NCBI GenBank assembly: GCA_015179025.1
Contig: WHUX01000046.1
Location: 186,001 to 250,000, forward strand
DNA from: Terfezia claveryi
Lineage: Eukaryota; Ascomycota; Pezizomycetes; Pezizales; Pezizaceae
DNA: 64,000 nucleotides
Reading direction: 5' to 3'
Of this stretch, positions 32,469-44,799 are shown piece after piece. The translations under genes were made by a program, and so were the position numbers. The notes under the pieces were generated by a model, which ran no database searches, had not been told where the DNA came from, and saw only the letters and a program-made list of their open reading frames with translations. The number at the start of each line of letters is the position of its first letter. The stretch's first letter is position 1.

Positions 32469-34290
32469 TTTCTGTTTTGAGGGCCTTAGCGTATACATAG
32501 CATAAGGTACAGTGCATTGGCGATATGATGCTAATAACCAGAATGAACACATCAATTGAGATATTTGCCTTCAATATATATGAAATAGAAACAAGCACTC
32601 ATCAATACTTAGTATATAATCCCTCAACTCTAATGACTGCTGTAAAATATTATCTCCTGTTACTTCTATTATTTTAGGGGAGCCGACCACTACGTTTAGT
32701 AGCATTGTCTAGGTTTTGATTATTTTTCTGCATACCTGAACTATATTAGTCTAAGTTCTCTACATACTACTCTTTACCTACCTCTTGGAGAGATTTTTAA
32801 TTGTGTGCCTCACATCAATGTCTATCTAGATGACATCTTTTTATCCCTACCAGTCTTAAGTATGAACCTAGCAGATACATCAGCTAGAGGGGTGTCTGTA
32901 ATATAAGACTAGTATATTGACTGCAGCTGGTCATAGTTGCATGCAAAATATAGTATAATCCACTAGAATTCTGTGAAACCAAGGTAATTAAAAATTGTAG
33001 ATGTAAGAGAGCCAATATATTAGCCCCCTCCACCTCACACATCTCTCGCTGTATGTGGGGAGGCATGGTTGTTGTACAATAGAGCTTGAAAGCACTGTAC
33101 AGTCACTAAATCTACCTTCTTGCTCACGCTGATCACCAAGACTTTCGGATAGGGATTGTATACATACGAAGCATCCTGCATCGATGGCCTTGACAATTCA
33201 CTTGTTGCAACAATACAGTACATCAAGTAATCACAGTCCTGCTGCAAACCAGTCGTATCATCCTCTCTTACTAGGTATCTCGAGCGTTTGACATGTGTTT
33301 TGACCGGATTGCCGACTGTTCACCTGACATTTTCTATGCGTATCAGTCGACTGGCATATGCTACAAGTGGCCTTGAGTATTTCTGTTTTGAGGGCCTTAG
33401 CGTATACATAGCATAAGGTACAGTGCATTGGCGATATGATGCTAATAACTAGAATGAACACATCAATTGAGATATTCGCCTTCAATATATACGAAATAGA
33501 AACAAGCACTTATCAATACTTAGTATATAATCCCTCAACTCTAATGACTGCTGTAAAATATTATCTCCTGTTGCTTCTATTATTTTAGGGGAGCCGACCA
33601 CTACGTTTAGTAGCATTGTCTGGGTTTTGATTATTTTTCTACATACCTGAACTATATTAGTCTAAGTTCTCTACATACTACTCTTTACCTACCTCTTGGA
33701 GAGATTTTTAATTGTGTGCCTCACATCAATGTCTATCTAGATGACATCTTTTTATCCCTACCAGTCTTAAGTATGAACCTAGCAGGTACATCAGCTAGAG
33801 GGGTGTCTGTAATATAAGACTAGTATATTGACTGCAGCTGGTCATAGTTGCGTGCAAAATATAGTACGATCCACCAGAATTCTGTGAAACCAAGGTAATT
33901 AAAAATTGTAGATGTAAGAGAGCCAATATATTAGCCCCCTCCACCTCACACATCTCTCGCTGTATGTGGGGAGGCATGGTTGTTGTGCAATAGAGCTTCA
34001 AAGCGCTGTACGGTCACTAAATCTACCTTCTTGCTCACGCTGATCACCAAGACTTTCGGATAGGGATTGTATACATGCGAAGCATCCTGCATCGATGGCC
34101 TTGACAATTCACTTGTTGCGACAATACAGTACATCAAGCGATCACAGTCCTGCTGCAAACCAGTCGTATCATCCTCTCTCACTAGGTATCTCGGGCGTTT
34201 GACATGTGTTTTGACCGGATTGCCGACTGTTCACCTGACATTTTCTATGCGTATCAGTCGACTGGCATATGCCACAAGTGGCCTTGAGTA
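32469..34290 (+). repeat. 911-bp tandem duplication with transition-only divergence
   Basis: Copy 1 (32469-33379) and copy 2 (33380-34290) abut head-to-tail with no indels. By hand I count 23 differences, 22 of them transitions. Copy 1 has the A or T state at 19. Two sites read TA in copy 1 where copy 2 has CG. Short minus-strand frames (for example SKKVDLVTVQ and PHTARDV) are shared by both copies but are interrupted and unrecognised. Confidence 0.9.
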
Positions 34291-34560
34291 GTAAACTCAA
34301 TTATCAATGGACGGAGCTTGCCATGATTGATGCTTGAAATCGTCTCTAGGCCCTTGGAATCCGAAGTCTGCATCTCTGCATTGTGGGGACTAGAGCTAAT
34401 CTATATTCACGCGAGTTTAACAATTACATTGTTATTAGTCACAGGCGCTACTTAGTGCATAGATACCCCAGACTCGTAGGTGTTCACGGGTGACCTATTT
34501 TTGCTATGCACATAAGAAATGTCCATGGGAGACGATACCATGATGGCAGGTTCTTTCCCA
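34170..34560 (+). repeat. Block paralogous to 49315-49620
   Basis: This overlaps the end of the tandem duplication and continues past it. Shared strings include GACATTTTCTATGCGTA, TCTATATTCACGCGAGT, CAGACTCGTAGGTGTTCACG and GAAATGTCCATGGG. In the right-hand copy the block leads within about 45 bp into the subtilase block. Here about 4.9 kb intervene before the equivalent sequence at 39500. Confidence 0.7.
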
Positions 34561-36849
34561 CTGTCGTTTTCCCAATTAGTGATCCTTGTCAGCCTTTTAC
34601 CAGACTATCCCCACGGATAAGTCCTGAGAAATTCCCAAAGTCTAATTGATTGGCTTTTTTATGGAGATAGTTGGTACATTTCCGCCTAGTGGCTTCTACA
34701 ATTGGACTTTGCAATGATCTTGCAATATAGGCGTTTGGTTGTCTTAGCTTGATCGTCTCTCCTACACTGGCGATATCTTCAATTGCAAATAATTTCACTG
34801 GCCTCATTACATACCCTCTTAGCTCTGTATTTGGATCTCCCCTTTCTCGACTCAAAGGACTTGGGCAATGAACAAGAGAGATTTTCTATTTTTGCGAGCC
34901 TTGCATTTGCGGCGCCTTCTCCAATAGGCTAACTTTGGTGCAGAGTTTACTGCCATTCCAATTTCCGGTGCAGATTCCCGCTTGGTGTATGAATTCAACG
35001 CAAAACATGGTGCGTGATTCTCTATCATATTTGTCGTTATACCGGACCTTTCCTGTGTAAATCTGGTGGCCGGTGGGGGTGGTGGTTCGACGGATCCTAT
35101 CTATTCCATGGATACTGTCATATATGCAATCATTTAGTCGGGCGGCGTTGAATGAAATTTACTAGATTATCTTATATTCGACTATTGGCTTCCTATGTTC
35201 TCACGAGCTTCTGTAGCAATTGTGATTCTCAGAGATTACATATATCTGTGGGAACTTTCAATAGTAATCAAATCATTGATTCTGCCTCGTCAGAACTCGG
35301 TAGTCTTCCCCAGCAAGCGCGGTATTCACATTTGAAAACAGTGAATTGGGCTTTTTGGCTATGTTGTCTAAAACCAACTCACCTGGAATTCTAGACTCAA
35401 AAAATATAAAACACAATCGACCAACAACTTCAGGCTCAGGCTGAAGTGTGTCATATGTGTGTGCAAGTAGGTACATAGCATGGACATGTCATATATTTTT
35501 TCTATATGTTTTCTCTTTGCTTGTGTGAGATTCCCCGTGCTCTAGGCTGCAGATACAGCACTCTTCGTGATTGACTTTCTGAGGAAATGGCCAAACTCCC
35601 ATCATTATAGAGGTGGGGGAATTGGGCAGAGGTAAAGTGAGAGCCACAACGTTTATGTGGTAGCTTTTGGAGGTCCCATATATATCATGGGTCATCATTG
35701 CCATTGGGATACTTACCCTCTACCGGCGTATCGACCCCGCCCCAAGTCAAGCTATACAAACCAAAGCGGGAGTTTAGTTTCAACTAGGTTATATACTATC
35801 CCTGGATATTATTCCCTACTCCATTAGTTTCAATCCTAGTGGGTACTGATTGACATGCAGCACAGTTTGCAATCTGGCTATCTAAGCACAGATGTCTACA
35901 TAGCAGTACTGCAGCCACCTACAATAGTTCTCAGGACATTATACTCAGGTTTGCTTGTACCTCTGTGGAAGCTCGAGGTTGTCTTTCAATAGCTAGCTGG
36001 CCAGGCAGCATTCAAATTCCCAAAGACGATAGTAAGACCTCTCTCTACATGTTGACGAGCCAATTTGTGGCCCGTATTGCTCGGTATGCATATGCATGGG
36101 AAGCGCTTCACCTATTAAAGGATCCCAGCAGTATGAATATTAAAGTTCACTACACTCAATACGAGCAAGTAAATTTCACATACTTAGGATTAGGATACGG
36201 TAGATTTCTATTAGCAATCCCAGCGCTCAAATTCGTCAGACCACCTAATAATGTTGCCTGTACATAACCCATTGCTGCATTCGCATTCGCTGACTTCCAA
36301 CTTTGTCCTCTAGGTCAAGCTGATCTACCGACTCTTATATTGCATAGAGCTGTTGCTGTACCTGCTCGCTATCTCAGCGCCTTCTTCAACCCAGACAGAA
36401 CTGTATATGACGGGAAGCGGATCGATAAAGGATCAATTTCTGCTAAATACATGGAAGTAGAATAACAAAACAGGAATCAACTTAAATTCTGGCGTGGCCT
36501 CAATGCTCTTGGGTTCTGGGGAGGCTTTTGTGATATGCTAAGGAGTCTAGGACTTAGGCATGGGGATGAGGGGCATAGAGCCAGGGGTGCCATGGCTATG
36601 AATACCATAGTCCTTGGAGTCCGCACATAAATTGTGCTGCCCTCAGGGCCACTGTGGACGCTCTCAAAATCACTATCACTAGCCCGAAAACTTGGACCTG
36701 ATATACATGGTGAGGAAGATGAGCTTATCGATATGTGGGTAGTAGAAGTAGAACGCCTAGACCTAGATGGGTGAGTGAACGGGATATGTTTCAAGGGCCT
36801 GGGTGCCATTTTATTGGTGTCTTCGATGTTGTTTGCTAAGCCTGCTGCT
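34561..36849. other. Interval without recognised genes
   Basis: Several open frames of 80-110 codons occur, for instance 34855-34589 and 36809-36477 on the minus strand and 35965-36267 on the plus strand. None shows a motif I know. The last, minus-strand one is Ser/Arg/Pro-rich and could be a small gene or an exon. I would not annotate any of them without transcripts. Confidence 0.35.
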
Positions 36850-38260
36850 CTAAATGTAGCTGCAATAAATCCGTACCAGTAATGGCTTTTGGGGTTGTAC
36901 AGTAAGCCGTATTCGCTTCCCTGCTTGCTTTGCCTCCTCCACTTTTGTGGCTAAATACTGCTTCCACCTGTATTGCACGATCCTCTCCTATAAATCCTTA
37001 TTGTTAAGCAGCCTATAACTGCATTTGCGAGCTTATCTACTAGAGTTTGTAGAATAGGGTCGTCAATATTTTTGAGGTGCGCTTGTACTTGCTGGTGAAG
37101 GTGGCGAATCGAACTTCTCGAGTATTGGCTAGAGTGGCTGGATTAAATATTTTAAGATGTATATGCCTTCACGGAAGTGACTAATAAAATCTTGTGAGTT
37201 ATAAAAATAAATTTATTAGTTAAGATATAAGATACTTCTACTTATGGAAGAAAGTTTCTTCTTGGTAATTACTTCTCCACTCAAATGTAGATGATCCTCC
37301 ATTCGACGCCCATAATACTTTTGTAATAGTCCAAATAATCTAATATCCAGTGGTTGTGTGTAGTACGTGGAGATAAACTAAATAACTCAAAATGATTCTG
37401 ACTACAAAATCATAGGAAATTCATACTAAAATTGAGTTATGACTATTCATCACTAATAACTGCTTCTCTTTAGAATGCTTCATTCTTATAGGTTATTAGT
37501 ATATTTTCTGATAAGTAATATATAGGTCATACTGCTTGCATGTAATAAGAGGATCAAATAGTAGTCGTAAATATTCTAATCCTAGTACTTCATTCGTCTA
37601 TCCTTTAGGTAAAACAGAGAAGACTGTATCGTTATCTTCTTCAGTAAGGTAGTTGTACCATTGAGCCAACTGTGCCTTTCCTTTTATATATGATGATTAG
37701 TAGCAGAAATGTTCACCGTAATTAATTCCTAGTTACCATCTTTCATAAAAATAGACTCTTTCTCACTCAAGCCGACTTTCCCATTTACAAGCCCTTTTCA
37801 TCCACGTTATAGAGGTTGTATGGCTGGATATTATTCTGCTTCATTATTGGTCAAAGGACTGTTTAGGTACTTTGGGATCAGGGAGGACAATTCGTTGCTT
37901 ATGGACTTGAGCACTGAATTTAGATGTGGGTGGCAATCAAGGGATCAGCTTATCTAATGGTTTGCTAACTGTACTGCCCTCTGTTCTGGCCCCTCTCACT
38001 CACAGAAAACCTTCAGAGCAGTCTCCCTGACAGTATCCATCCACTTTTATTGGAAAACCACGGCGATCCATATCCTCAATTAGCTTAACTACAGAGCGCC
38101 TCTCTCAGTGTTTGTTCCAGCCATGGGCCTTGCATCTTATTTTGGGGCTAATCTGGTTGGCACAGCACCTCCATAGCTATCTTGCGGCCTTCTAAAGGGG
38201 CTTGAAATGTGGTATGGGCAATCCTTGGCTCTCTGCAGCTTGGCGGATACTAGTCTAGGG
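36850..38260 (-). pseudogene. Pogo/Fot1-type transposase pseudogene
   Basis: Read on the minus strand, the CENP-B-type DNA-binding region survives as KLIEDMDRRGFPIKVDGY near 38080-38030. The DDE domain start survives as IQPYNLYNVDEKGL, then a stop, MGKVGLSEKESIFMKDGN, another stop and ELITVNISAT near 37820-37720. A C-terminal basic piece (VQYRWKQYLATKVEEAKQAG) lies near 36980-36920. The order and spacing fit fungal pogo-group (Fot1/Pot2) elements. Many stops and frame changes make it inactive. I did not identify terminal repeats. It forms much of the 4.9-kb segment absent from the paralogous block at 49.6 kb. Confidence 0.7.
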
Positions 38261-39499
38261 TACTTTCCTGTGTTACCTTGACAATATAGACTTCTCCCTC
38301 TGAGTCCTTAACTTGACGTAGTTTTACTCGCCCCATCGTAACTATTGTTGTGCTTGTAGTTGATCGCAAGTTGATTGAAGTGCGCAGTGGGGCTCAAAAG
38401 GTGGGGCAAGACTGAAAAGGCAACGTAAAACATGTATCCTTGTCGTGATCCGCTTCCCTGCCATATACAGTACCCATAATCTCACAAGTCGAAACTCATT
38501 GCATTAAAGCACCTCCCCCTGAAAGTGCGTGTAGTACGGTTAAGGTAGCTGTGGAGATTGGCATCATAGCTTCCGACATTTTGGATTCGTGTTTTCTTTT
38601 TTTTTAGAATCTATACGTCTATAGAGAGTTATGTAGGCTATGACGGTCCCGTTCCCTAATCTTAGAAGACTCGGTACGCCCACGGAACAACAGGCCAACA
38701 ATCCACTAACTCAACTCAAAACGAACTGTAATTTGGATTCGTACTGTGGTGATGAATGGCGAATGCCATACAGATGAAATTCAATACAGCTTCCGGCCTA
38801 TTCATGTGTTCACATTCAGTAAGTATAGCTATATAAAATCTGCCTGCTCGTATTGACTGTAGTAATGTTTGTTATCCATACATACTGCTGCGATACTGTA
38901 ATAGGTAACACCCCCCTTGTCGTGAGTATTTTTTTTTTCGCCAGGTTGAATGCATGATGCATGAATTTGGATGTCAATCTGTTTTTGAATACGGAAATGG
39001 CCCTGGTGGGAACCTCATACCTACTTATGTACTCCTCATACCTACCTATGTACTCCTCACACCAGATTTAAGCCAACGCAAACTGCAGAAATCGCGTCAT
39101 ATACCACAATACTACAGTCCCTGCGAGTTAATGGGAATTTGGAGACTGGATTAGTTATGCCTATTCACGGGTGTTTACAGATTTTTGAATATGGGCTTGT
39201 TTATACGTTTTTTTTTTGCTTGTTTATTCGGAAGTCCATCTATTGTAATCAATTAAGCAATGTATGGGGCTTTCAGAGTTTCTCCTAGTATGGTCATACG
39301 TGGTATTCAATGCGGGTAACCTTTGTATCAACTCACATGAAAGGTCAGCTGTCTCACGCTTGTCCTAGACCAATTTTATTGACGTTTTAAGATATAATTT
39401 TCTTTGATAGGTTTCGTCTATTCCCTTCAAGTATGTTGCATCTAAATCTTGTATTTATAATCAGATAACATGCAGTATGGCTCTTTTTATGTATCTCCG
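38261..39499. other. Gene-free interval
   Basis: No coding region is seen. The interval has T-tracts near 38600, 38935 and 39210 and a short tandem duplication of CATACCTACTTATGTACTCC at about 39018-39058. It ends where the paralogous subtilase block begins. Confidence 0.4.
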
Positions 39500-39755
39500 T
39501 AACCTACCTACATATTCGAGTGTGGTATCCGTTTGCTTGGCCGTCTGCGGGTCGAATATGCAGTCTGGTTCGGAAAGTGTCCGGGACGCATAAAACTAGA
39601 ATGGGCTGCACGGTAATTCTGCATATGGACGGTGGACTTGGCCAACCAGACAAGGGCTACTGGATTGACCTTGGCTGGCTACAGAGGTGTTCGGGAAATC
39701 CAGTGTGCCTTGTGAGCTCTCTCCCACTGCACCCTCGAGATCCACATCGATACCA

Positions 39756-39770
39756 GTGCCAACCAGACTA
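39756..39770 (+). mobile_element. 15-bp insertion GTGCCAACCAGACTA with 10-bp duplication and empty paralogous site
   Basis: Perfect ATCGATACCA copies flank it at 39746-39755 and 39771-39780. The paralogous promoter near 49880 has a single ATCGATACCA followed by the same downstream sequence. The insertion therefore happened after the segmental duplication and created its own target duplication. Confidence 0.8.
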
Positions 39771-40041
39771 ATCGATACCATTGGGCCGTACCATCACATA
39801 GCTCGGGTATCTTTGGTATTTAAGTGTCGAGGATTCCGTTGTCCAGTTCAGTCTCCCTAAAACAAAATCATCCGATCGCCAGTTCGATTCTGGGTCTCTA
39901 GCAGCGCGAAGAATCTTATATAGGTATGCGACTCAACCCACAGCCCTCGGTGATCTTGCTGATTTCCACGGAGCCCTCCCTAGGTTTCTTATACAAAGCA
40001 ACGTTCATCGACACGATCTTGAGCGAGTAGGGCATCTCCAA

Positions 40042-42283
40042 ATGGCATCAGAAAACCTCCCCATTGCTGGTGAGGCCAGCTCTGCAGACATACGTATTTA
40101 CCACTTTGTGCAGTGCTAGGCACATTTCATTGCTCACTGCACGTTCCCTGGAGATTGGGTTAAAGCTGACCGCTTTCGCAGGTGTCAAATATACCGGTAG
40201 GCCCATCACAATCAATGGGGTCAAACTCCCCAGCACAAAATACGCTGCCGACGAAGACGCCGCCAAACATACCTACATATATATCCAAGTCACAGAAGAC
40301 CTCGAGTTTCTCAACCATGCCCAGCAAGTAGAGCTGTCCAAGATGAAGGTCACCATCGACGAATACCTCGAAAACGGTGCTTACCTGTGCCGCTACCACA
40401 ATGACAACTTCAGGCCCATTCGCGACCTCAAATACATTGCCCGCGCAAACATTATTGATCCCGATTACAAGACTACGCCGGCTCTTCAGAGGCTTCTGGA
40501 CAAACCAAGCCCAGGGCAATTTGATATTGAGGTCATGTTGCACAAGGGTGCAGTGGCAGAGGACACTGCGACAACGCTTCGGCACACAGTATACAAGGAC
40601 AGAGAAGTTAAAATTTCCGTGGGAAGGTCCCTTCTGCGTATTCGCTCGGTAGACCGGGGAACTATCAACTCCATTTCGCAGCTCGATGCAGTCAGAGCAA
40701 TCGGGCCCGTCATCCCAATGAAACTCTTGAACTATTTTGCACAGAAAGACATACGGCTTGACCAGGCTACCGCCGCCGGGGTCTTCAATGGGGACTTCGA
40801 CGACGTGGTGCCAGGACAGTGTATGGGCCAGGGCGAGGTTGTAGCTATTGCAGACAGCGGCTTCGACTTAGGCGACATAATACACCCTCACGAGGCTTTT
40901 GCTGCTCACCCTGATGGTGCCGTACCTGCCCCAAACCGCGTGCTGGCTTTGCTAAACGCTGTGCCAGAAGATTGGCTCCCTGACAATGGCCCCGACCTTA
41001 CGGACCGCAACGGCCACGGCATACACGTGGCAGCGTCCGTCCTGGGGGACGACCTCTTTGAGGACCTGGAACATATTCGATCGACTCGGGGCACCGCACC
41101 TAGGGCCCGGCTTGTGATGCAGTCATTGGCAATCGGGGATAGTCTTGCCCTCCCTTTAGATCTTCATGGTCTCTTGCTCGAGCCTTACCAGGGGTTCCAT
41201 GCCCGGATAGCAAACAATAGCTGGGGTGAGTCTTGGGGAGGGCATCAATTCAGATACGGTGATACCGTCTGGGCGAATGATTGCGATACCTTCGTCCGGG
41301 AGAGGTGGGACCATGTTATAGTTTTCGCAGCGGGGAACGAGGGAACGTTTAGATCCGAGACCGAAGCGCAAATTGGCGGTGTTGCGGCCGCGAAGAATAT
41401 TATCACCGTTGGGGCAACGCACTCAAGTAGGGGTAGTAGCAATCCCAACCTTGTAGCGGAAATCTCCTCGCGTGGGCCCATCCGTAATGACGAGCACCCG
41501 AACCACAGACGCATCAAACCAGATCTCGTTGCACCAGGGATGCAAATACTTAGCGCAAAGACTCGCTATCGGCCCACGACAGCCTGCAAAGACTACCGTC
41601 CAGACTTCCCCCTCTTGAGGTATTGTAGTGGCACCAGCATGGCTGCACCGATTGTCTCTGGTTGTGCTGCCACCCTCCGCTCGGCCCTCATCCATACTGG
41701 CCACGGTATAGCCGTCCCTGCAGGCCCAAGCGCTGCACTCATCAAGGCCCTTCTCATCAACGGCGCCGACACACTCCTTGACCATTGTGGTGTCCCGTTG
41801 CCCATGAGGGAGCAAGGCTTTGGCCGGGTCAATATGCGCAACTCCCTTCCGCGGCCAGAGGGAGCTGATTATCCACTGTGGCACGGCTATGTAGATTATG
41901 GTACAGGCCCAGAGGAGCTAGGGTTGACAATGGGTGGTGATACTAATACTTGGGTAAAGGGATTGAATATTCCAGTTCCAGGCCCGCTAGCGGTAGGCCA
42001 GCGCCGTAGGTTCAAGGTCACTCTTGTCTACACAGACCTACCGGGGCAGATATTACAAAACCGTCTCTTGTTGACACTGGTCCACCATGGTGAGCAAAGG
42101 CATGGGAATATATTTGAAGGCGTTATGCGCTTTAATAATGTGCAGCAGGTGGTGTGGGACGATATCCCGGCTGGGGATGTGACGCTTCGTGTCGAGGCGC
42201 AGCATATCGTGGGGCAAGATGAGAGGCAAACATTTGCAATTGTCTGGAGGCTTTATGATTTCAACCCTCCTCCAGTGCTATAG
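40042..42283 (+). CDS. Subtilisin-like serine protease A (S8, KP-43-like layout)
   Basis: Exon 1 (40042-40093) encodes MASENLPIAGEASSADI. An 88-nt intron (40094-40181, CTGAC branch, CGCAG acceptor) joins exon 2 (40182-42283), giving 717 residues. This start is favoured because the same short exon and intron are conserved in the paralogue at 50166. The catalytic triad is visible: Asp242 in VAIADSGFD, His296 in GHGIHVAAS and Ser503 in GTSMAAPIVSG, with the oxyanion Asn in NNSWG. A C-terminal jelly-roll-like domain follows (RRRFKVTLVYTDLPGQ to FAIVWRLYDF), resembling KP-43-type subtilases. The N-terminal 150 residues are not a classical prodomain, and there is no signal peptide, so an intracellular or unconventionally released enzyme is likely. 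The usual GHGTH reads GHGIH here, a mild change next to the catalytic His. Confidence 0.85.
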
Positions 42284-43464
42284 ATATAGGCCAACCCATT
42301 TCAATCCTATTCTAATCATGCTCATCGCTTTAAAACGCCAGGCGGTGACAAGCCGTGCTCATGATCTGTTTCGACGCAGGAGAGGTGCTGGATCTCATTT
42401 TGTGTTGTATTTATTCAGTCTCTTCTGTAGAAATGCACCTTGACATGGACATCTTTCTTATGAATTCCTCGCTATTTGTTTCCGATCGCCGACCACCTTT
42501 TACGGTATGTTGATTTGTTTTACTCTGTTTCTTTTTCGGGCAATGTCCTTGGTCAATTTATGTTCCCTCTTCTTCAACTATGAATTTTTGATGTCACGGG
42601 GCAGAATGGTACCATGAGGTTATTTGATGAATTGTGTTTGGTCCTCCTTCATTCAGGAATCCCTAGCATTAGGCGGGTGGAATTTCCGGGAACAAGATTT
42701 GTATCTTAGACCCAACAAATGCGCATTCACGAACAATGAAAGACATGTTATACTGTGTAGCGTATGCTGATTTTCCCCGCAAAGTATGGTAACTACATAC
42801 AACAACATACAGACCAGAGCATTAATTATCCACCCTCTCCCTTGTTATAGCTACTGCTTGCACTTGCACTAATAGATATGCATGACACAGGTGGTATGCC
42901 TTTATGATAATTGACCGCGTGGCGAGCCTTATGTTGTCGATAGCTTTCTCTATCACTAAGTACAGTAGGTACTTCACCAGGAAGCGGACCACCAGCCACT
43001 TCCTAGCAGTTCGGCAATCACTGGCTTATCATGGCAAACAAGCAATCACATGACTAAAAGAATTAGCGTCTTGCCAATTTTTTTTATCTCACTACTGTAG
43101 CAACGTCAATGTGTTGGAAATAGATGTCTTCGAATACTACTTAGTTTATATTTGCAATCCTGGAACCCTTTTGACACCAATGCATGGTGTAGGTGGGGTA
43201 GCAAGTGTTTATGCTTATGTTAAAGTGCGGGTTTTTGTAGTTCCCTTCCCAACCCCCAGAACGATCTGAAGGAAACAGCTGGCTCCCTTGCTTGTCTATT
43301 CGCCCCTGAAACGCCGCTTGGCGGCCCCTTGCAGCGAATGACCGATTAATGAAAATCGTTACTTTGGTATTAAATTCATCTTTTTTTATTTTTTATTTTA
43401 TTTTTTTTTTTAAATAAATAACTTGCCATTCTTTTTCTCCAGCTTAGACTGGCAATACCTGCTT
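42284..43464. other. 3' flank of subtilase A
   Basis: Most of this is duplicated after subtilase B (see the paralogous block). It has no coding region, and ends in a T/A-rich low-complexity tract (43380-43420). Confidence 0.5.
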
Positions 43465-43870
43465 GCGCGATGCCTGTGCAGGTAATAGTCACATTTGGAT
43501 GCTCGTGAGAATGCATCCATACGCAACCATAATATATGTCTGGAGTTCATATATTGGCGGCCATAATATATATATCTATGAAATTTATGCTTTCATAGTT
43601 GGTATATTTGTAGGAATTCATATATTTGGGCCTTGGTATATATGTATAGAATTCATATATTTGCGAATTCACGTTCAGGTTGATTGAATGTTCAAAGGTC
43701 GTGAATGCTTGAATTCCTCCAATATACACCAATGAAAATATGAATTCCATACATATAATATGGCCGCCAATATATGAACTCCGGACGTATATTATGGTTG
43801 CGAATGGATGTATTGCATACCTACCTCCAAAGCAATAACATTCAGCCAAATGTAGCCTGCACAGGCATAG
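43465..43870. repeat. Palindromic element, about 400 bp
   Basis: Two nested inverted pairs are present. The outer pair contains ATGCCTGTGCAGG near 43470-43500 and its complement near 43836-43866. The inner pair of about 54 bp (43514-43567 and 43757-43810) includes GGAGTTCATATATTGGCGGC. The centre is AT-rich. It resembles a MITE, but I could not fix a target duplication. Confidence 0.5.
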
Positions 43871-43934
43871 GAATCGGATATTCAGATCAAATCGTATAAT
43901 TCGGAAGTCAGATCCGAACCGGATACTCAAAGGT

Positions 43935-44285
43935 ACAGCATGCGACGGGGTAATGCAACAAAACAACTGTAGGGTAGAGCTCAATGAGTTTTCCATAGAA
44001 TTAGACGGTAGGGGACTCAAAAGCTGCGTTACGAGTTCGAAGAATAATTCCTGAAGTGCCTAAGAGCCCTGGATCATGAAGTCCAGGGAGGTATCCTGAT
44101 ATATGGCTAATACATGCATTGCATGATGTGAATGTATGACCAGGTATTACATTGGAATAATATGATTGAGCCGAGCCTGGGTACATTTCCTGACCCTCTC
44201 ACGTAGTGCAAAAACCATGAAGTCAAGTCTACACCTCATAGTATGATGGAAAATACATGAGCATGCATCCAAAGTAGGGGGGGAG
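43935..44285 (-). repeat. Left arm of an inverted repeat flanking the LINE
   Basis: This is the reverse complement of 47985-48390, with strings such as GCATGCGACGGGGTA, CAACTGTAGGGTAGAGCTCA and CATGAGCATGCATCC. The right arm carries an extra short insertion (48018-48043). The 3.7 kb between the arms contains the LINE. The arms could be two independent copies of one repeat family. Confidence 0.75.
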
Positions 44286-44799
44286 GGGCATTGAGGACGG
44301 CCTAGCAGCAGGTCTATCCAAAATGGTCTAACTTAAGAGTTTAGTATGTCAAGTGACTTACCAGGCCACGAGCATGAAATCCAGGTACTTGGAGCTTGCT
44401 TTGAGCCATTATCTATATACTTAGGCCTGGATTTCCACTTCTTCCGCAATAGCACCCTAAGAATCTACGAGCATTTAATCTCTCAATCGTTGCCCAATCA
44501 AGCGGCAAATATTCCCAAAAGATTGTCTGTCTCCCTCATTCAGTTTCACTTAGAGTATTGAGTTCTTAGGGTGGCTGGGGCGACCTTACCCAGTTCTCAT
44601 TAATTGCCATATGAAAGACTTAGAATAGAATATGTTAAATGGGGAGAACCTTTTGAGCAGCTAGCTACAGCTCCTAAGGTATTCTGATAGTTCTGTTCCT
44701 TCAAATCCCGAAATCCCCCCCTAAAGCTTATGGAGGCTCAAGTCATAGGTTAGGTTCTGTATGCTCTTTTGAGGCTGTTGGGTCCCTCTGCTTCACACT

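Larger units (their letters stand above)
39500..43330 (+). repeat. Segmental duplication, copy A (subtilase block)
   Basis: Promoter, coding and 3' flanking sequence of the first subtilase match 49660-53385. Shared landmarks are GTGTTCGGGAAATCCAGTG upstream, the 88-nt intron, AAACGCCAGGCGGTGAC just downstream, and GAAGGAAACAGCTGGCTCC at the far end. Copies differ by substitutions and small indels. Two short TAGTCT-type insertions are each present in one copy only. Confidence 0.85.

Noticed and set aside
39855..39895. Second T-arm-like motif in the subtilase promoter (CCAGTTCGATTCTGG)
   Set aside because: No remaining tRNA structure, and the paralogous copy breaks the stem with one change.
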